Assembly (NCBI GenBank): GCA_900539835.1
Contig: UQDR01000027.1
Location: 1-26,164, forward strand
Origin: an uncultured Ruminococcus sp.
GTDB lineage: Bacteria > Bacillota > Clostridia > Oscillospirales > Ruminococcaceae
Length of the DNA: 26,164 nucleotides
Reading direction: 5' to 3'
The first letter of the stretch is position 1, and each line of letters starts with the position of its first letter. Below are positions 23,168 to 26,164 of the stretch, piece after piece. The translations under genes were made by a program, and so were the position numbers. Below the pieces are notes generated by a model. The model was given only the letters and a program-made list of their open reading frames with translations, ran no database searches and was not told the DNA's origin.

Positions 23168-23294
23168 GGGGCTTGCCCCGTCATTTAACGTGGCAAGCGC
23201 ATTGCTTTGCAATGCGGTCATCAGTAGGAGATTGTATCTCCTGCTGATGACAATATGGCACCCGCCGCCTAAAGAGGCGGGGGACATCCTTGCC
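23168..23294. other. Compact array of abutting hairpins (structured element)
   Basis: Reading plus: H0 23172-23197 (CTTGCC and CGT pair with ACG and GGCAAG); H1 23198-23216 (CGCATTGC, TTT, GCAATGCG, perfect); H2 23217-23251 (16 pairs including one wobble, loop TGT); H3 23257-23294 (GGCA/TGCC outside CCGCCT-AAAG-AGGCGG). H0, H1 and H2 touch with no spacer. A GGGG-CTTG-CCCC palindrome (23168-23179) overlaps H0. CTTGCC occurs at both ends (23172 and 23289), so the single GGCAAG at 23192-23197 could pair with either, giving alternative folds. No coding frame is seen. It lies between two divergent promoters, outside both predicted transcripts. It could be a palindromic repeat element or a small RNA gene. 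Confidence 0.7.
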
Positions 23295-23331
23295 TAAGTT
23301 ATATTTTTAATTAGTTTTATATAAAAACTTA

Positions 23332-23360
23332 TTGATTTTTAACTAAATTTTTGCTATACT
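23332..23360 (+). promoter_or_regulatory. Promoter of the sodium-dependent transporter
   Basis: TTGATT (23332-23337) and TATACT (23355-23360) are 17 bases apart, with TGC before the -10. A second TATAAT at 23364-23369 has no matching -35. The gene starts 33 bases later. Confidence 0.65.
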
Positions 23361-23392
23361 TGATATAATATAAGTCAGAAAGGAAAAAAGTT

Positions 23393-24733
23393 ATGAAAAA
23401 AGAGAAACATGGTTTTTCCAGCCGCATCGGCTTTATTCTTGCTGCGGCAGGTTCAGCTGTTGGCTTGGGAAATATATGGCGATTCCCTTATTTAGCGGCG
23501 AGGCACGGCGGAGGCATATTTCTTTTAGTATATCTTATTCTTGCCGTAACCTTTGGCTTCAGCCTCTTGGTAACAGAAATTGCCCTCGGAAGAAAAACCG
23601 GCAAAAGCTCGGTTAAAGCGTTCTCAGCATTAAACCGCAAATGGGGATTTGCAGGATATCTTGAAGCTGCCGTACCTATTATCATATTTCCTTATTACTG
23701 CGTAATCGGTGGCTGGGTAACTAAATATCTTACTGTTTATGCCGCAAATGATGCTCATCTTGCGGCGTCGGATGAATATTTCAGCGGTTTCATCAGCAAA
23801 ACAGGACAGCCTATTATTTTTCTGTTGATTTTTATAGGATTAACTTCAGCCGTTGTATTTATGGGTGTTCAGAAGGGCATTGAGAAAATAAGCAAGATCC
23901 TTATGCCTATATTGATTCTTATATCAATAGGAATTGCTGTCTATGCTCTCACCTTAGATGGTGCAACAGACGGTCTATTATTCTATATAAAGCCTGATTT
24001 TTCAAAGTTCTCAATTAAAACGGTAATTGCAGCTATGGGTCAGCTTTTCTATTCCATGTCTTTGGCAATGGGAATAATGATAACCTATGGCTCATACATG
24101 AGAAAAGAAGATAACTTAGAAAAGTCAGTCAGACACATTGAAATTTTTGACACAGCTATCGCTTTTATATCCGGACTTATGATAATACCTGCTGTATTCA
24201 TTTTCTCCCACGGTGATGAAAGCAAGCTTAATGCCGGACCAAGCCTTATGTTTGAAACCTTGCCGAAGGTTTTCGATTCCATGTATGGCGGAAAGATCAT
24301 AGGATTTGTTTTCTTTGTGCTTGTTCTGTTTGCAGCGCTGACTTCTGCTATTTCCCTTATGGAAACCATTGTTTCTATCTTTTCTGATAAGCTTAAATGC
24401 AGTCGTCGGGTCATTTGTTTCTGGGTTATGATCGTTTCTTCACTTATGGCGATTCCGTCATCTTTAGGCTATGGTATGTGGTCAGGAGTAAAGCTGTTCG
24501 GATTCGCAATTCTTGATTTCTTTGATTTCTTGAGTAACAACATACTTATGCCTATTGTTGCACTTCTAACCTGCATTTTTGTAGGGTATATTATAAAAAC
24601 TAAAACTATTGAAGATGAGGTTGAGATTTCAGGAGAATTTAAAAGCAAAAAGCTTTATAGGATAATGATAAAATATGTCGCACCGATTTTTGTTATTACT
24701 ATTTTAATTTCTTCTGTTTTTGGTTTTGTATAA
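23393..24733 (+). CDS. Sodium-dependent transporter, NSS (SNF) family
   Basis: This is a membrane symporter of the neurotransmitter:sodium symporter family, whose bacterial members usually take up amino acids with Na+. The 446 residues with about 11 hydrophobic segments match bacterial proteins such as MhsT and TnaT. The diagnostic first segment reads GFILAAAGSAVGLGNIWRFPY (13-33), with the unwound GxGNxWRFPY sodium/substrate site. It is followed by the glycine-rich AARHGGGIF and by VTEIALGRK in the second segment. The substrate cannot be told from sequence alone. AAAGGA lies eight bases before the ATG. It is transcribed alone, with its own promoter and a strong hairpin after the stop. The fold-related hairpins on both sides are described separately. 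Confidence 0.92.
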   Translation: MKKEKHGFSSRIGFILAAAGSAVGLGNIWRFPYLAARHGGGIFLLVYLILAVTFGFSLLVTEIALGRKTGKSSVKAFSALNRKWGFAGYLEAAVPIIIFPYYCVIGGWVTKYLTVYAANDAHLAASDEYFSGFISKTGQPIIFLLIFIGLTSAVVFMGVQKGIEKISKILMPILILISIGIAVYALTLDGATDGLLFYIKPDFSKFSIKTVIAAMGQLFYSMSLAMGIMITYGSYMRKEDNLEKSVRHIEIFDTAIAFISGLMIIPAVFIFSHGDESKLNAGPSLMFETLPKVFDSMYGGKIIGFVFFVLVLFAALTSAISLMETIVSIFSDKLKCSRRVICFWVMIVSSLMAIPSSLGYGMWSGVKLFGFAILDFFDFLSNNILMPIVALLTCIFVGYIIKTKTIEDEVEISGEFKSKKLYRIMIKYVAPIFVITILISSVFGFV

Positions 24734-24784
24734 ATCATAATATGTATAGTGAAATAAGCCTATCAAACGGCGGGTTTCATTCAG

Positions 24785-24818
24785 AATTACAGCAGGGGAT
24801 TTTTCTCCTGCTGTAATT
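24785..24818. terminator. Strong hairpin after the transporter gene
   Basis: AATTACAGCAGGGGA pairs with TCTCCTGCTGTAATT (15 pairs, one wobble, loop TTTT). No T-run follows on the plus strand, so it may act as a 3' end stabiliser or a factor-dependent stop rather than a classic terminator. Its inner part matches hairpin H2 at 23217-23251 except at two positions that keep pairing. Confidence 0.6.
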
Positions 24819-24883
24819 GTGAGAACTGAGCCTTACCATCATACAATTTCACGGGCACTGCCCTTATTGAAGGTGATAAACAA

Positions 24884-25861
24884 ATGAAGTTAAAAGACAA
24901 GGTCTTGAATGAGCTTGAGTCAAACAGAGGCAAGACCCTTTCAGGAGCACAGCTTGCACAAACACTTGAAGTTTCACGCACTGCTGTATGGAAAGCAATT
25001 GAAGAATTACGTAAGGACGGGTTTGAAATCTCTGCGGCAACAAACAAAGGCTATACTCTTAAATCAGATGACAACAGCCTGTCCGCCGAGGGAATAAAAG
25101 CAATCCTGGGTAAAACCGGTTATGACATTCACGTTGAAAAGACAGTAACATCAACAAATACAGTTTTAAAAGAGCTTGCAAAAGACGGCGCACCATCAGG
25201 ATATGTTCTTCTTGCACAGCAGCAAACTGCGGGAAAAGGACGATTAGGACGCAGGTTTTATTCTCCTGACAAAACAGGGGTATATTTATCCGTTATTCTC
25301 AGACCCAAGCTTACAATAGAAAACGCATTGTTTATCACCACCTCAGCAGCCGTAGCCGTATCAAGAGCAATTGAAACCATTAGTAACAATAAAGTCAAAG
25401 CACAAATAAAGTGGGTAAATGATGTTTTTGTTGATAATAAAAAGGTCTGTGGAATTTTAACGGAAGCGTCGGTTGATTTTGAAAGCGGCGGTCTTGAATA
25501 TGCTGTTCTTGGGATAGGTGTGAACATACTTGCTCCCGAAAGTGACTTCCCGGACGAGCTGAAAAATGTTGCAACATCCGTTTTCGGTAACAGCAGACAG
25601 GTAAATATACGCAATAGATTAGCTGCGGAGATTTTGCGTGAACTTAACCGCTTGCCTGAAAATTTCATGGATAAAAAGATATTGAACGAATACCGCAGCC
25701 GTTCAATGCTGATTGGAAAAAATGTTTTTGTTGTTTCAGGCGAAAAAAAAGAACCCTGCGTCGTGCTGGATATTGACGACAAAGCAAGACTCATTGTACG
25801 CTTTGAGGACGGAAGTGAAAAAACAATTTCCACAGGGGAAGTAAGTATTAAATTTGAATAA
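24884..25861 (+). CDS. birA: Bifunctional biotin-protein ligase and biotin repressor
   Basis: BirA activates biotin with ATP and attaches it to carboxylase carrier domains; the longer form also represses biotin genes. The 325 residues include an N-terminal winged helix-turn-helix (about 1-62: LSGAQLAQTLEVSRTAVWKA, then GYTLKS), so this is the regulatory type. The catalytic domain shows TSTNTVLKEL (89-98), the biotinoyl-AMP loop GKGRLGR (117-123), KWVNDVFVDNKKVCGILTE at 176-194 with Lys187 as candidate catalytic residue, and a C-terminal SH3-like cap. KWVND replaces the common KWPND. The ribosome site AAGGTGAT precedes the ATG. No biotin genes are adjacent, and no BirA operator was recognised in the window. 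Confidence 0.95.
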   Translation: MKLKDKVLNELESNRGKTLSGAQLAQTLEVSRTAVWKAIEELRKDGFEISAATNKGYTLKSDDNSLSAEGIKAILGKTGYDIHVEKTVTSTNTVLKELAKDGAPSGYVLLAQQQTAGKGRLGRRFYSPDKTGVYLSVILRPKLTIENALFITTSAAVAVSRAIETISNNKVKAQIKWVNDVFVDNKKVCGILTEASVDFESGGLEYAVLGIGVNILAPESDFPDELKNVATSVFGNSRQVNIRNRLAAEILRELNRLPENFMDKKILNEYRSRSMLIGKNVFVVSGEKKEPCVVLDIDDKARLIVRFEDGSEKTISTGEVSIKFE

Positions 25862-25867
25862 ACGCCA

Positions 25868-25896
25868 TTGACATTTTATTCTTCATATGATATAAT
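25868..25896 (+). promoter_or_regulatory. Perfect consensus promoter of the lipoprotein gene
   Basis: TTGACA (25868-25873) and TATAAT (25891-25896) are exactly 17 bases apart, starting seven bases after the birA stop codon. This predicts strong, possibly constitutive, transcription of the gene at 25939. Confidence 0.88.
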
Positions 25897-25938
25897 CTTA
25901 CTTGTTAAAATTTAAGATGTATTATAGAAGGTTAAATA

Positions 25939-26164
25939 ATGAAACTAAAAAATATAACTTTAATAATATCTTTAGTTTTCTCCTTATCACTGTTAACTTC
26001 CTGCCTTTCTAAAAATACTCTATTGCCAGAGGAGTATTCAAGTGAGGGAATAACAATTTCTGATGAACTTACTGATGTTCATGGCATAGTGACTAAAGTA
26101 ATTGATGATAATACTGTGATTTTAAAAATTACAAAATCAGGCTTTGATAAAAGCCACGAAAATA
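25939..26164 (+). CDS. Small lipoprotein, cut by the window end
   Basis: Seventy-five codons are visible and the frame is still open at the edge. The product starts MKLKN, continues with a hydrophobic stretch (residues 6-19) and a lipobox LTSC, so Cys22 should be lipidated and the protein anchored outside the membrane. The mature part is polar (PEEYSSEGITISDELTDVHG), then VTKVIDDNTVILKITKSG, which looks like a beta-rich start resembling small OB- or thermonuclease-like folds; that likeness is weak and I assign no family. GAAGG lies before the ATG, and a perfect promoter lies 43 bases upstream. Confidence 0.75.
   Translation, partial: MKLKNITLIISLVFSLSLLTSCLSKNTLLPEEYSSEGITISDELTDVHGIVTKVIDDNTVILKITKSGFDKSHEN

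Noticed and set aside
23168..23294. Reading the hairpin array as a tRNA cloverleaf or a CRISPR
   Set aside because: No CCA end, anticodon arm or T-loop sequence fits, and there are no regularly spaced repeats with unique spacers.
24815..24835. AATTGTGAGAACTGAG resembling half of a lac operator
   Set aside because: Only a partial match without the second half-site and no LacI-type regulator in the window; treated as coincidence with the end of a hairpin.
25258..25833. Minus-strand open frame of 191 codons inside birA
   Set aside because: It is fully antisense to an intact BirA with all motifs, its translation is Ser/Phe-rich without a recognisable domain, and no promoter or ribosome site is present.

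Overview
The window reads as chromosome of a low-GC Gram-positive member of the Clostridia, most likely Oscillospirales/Ruminococcaceae. The basis is strong GGAGG-type ribosome sites, sigma-A-like promoters, a spore-membrane gene (spoVAC), lipoprotein signal peptides, the gene order rpmG-secE-nusG-rplK-rplA, and a surface GH26 mannanase-type enzyme typical of fibre degraders. The genus is inferred from context only. No prophage, insertion sequence, CRISPR array, tRNA or rRNA was seen.

Layout. Positions 1-4200 carry a minus-strand unit purB - cation efflux (CDF) - metY behind a good promoter at 4159-4187. Positions 4204-7482 hold a minus-strand recG - LUD protein - small membrane protein cluster. 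Positions 7550-8470 form a small AT-rich regulatory pocket with divergent ribbon-helix-helix and XRE-type genes. Positions 8494-14410 are plus-strand: rmuC-hisC, a YczE-like membrane protein, cysK, and a CBM35-GH26 lipoprotein. Positions 14411-18400 hold spoVAC alone, with a candidate forespore promoter, then ykgJ-tex-radC. Positions 18413-20245 hold asnB (minus). Positions 20372-23046 are the minus-strand ribosomal/secretion operon rpmG-secE-nusG-rplK-rplA. Positions 23332-26164 hold a sodium-dependent (NSS) transporter, birA and the start of a lipoprotein gene.

The strongest regulatory signal is in the ribosomal operon. Two separate segments, one just before rplK and one between rplK and rplA, both show the GUGGGAG ... 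UUACCAC pairing that resembles the L1-binding site of 23S rRNA. This suggests L1 autoregulation at two points of one mRNA. The most puzzling non-coding structure is at 23168-23294. There four hairpins abut with almost no spacer, and three mutually exclusive pairings of GGCA/TGCC-type segments are possible. The array lies between two divergent promoters and outside both predicted transcripts. A hairpin related to its third stem, differing only at positions that preserve pairing, follows the transporter gene.

Several gene starts were moved from the longest reading frame to the ATG that follows a ribosome site (metY, purB, xre, hisC, GH26, spoVAC, tex, radC, rplK). All functions are assigned from remembered family motifs; no database search was possible.
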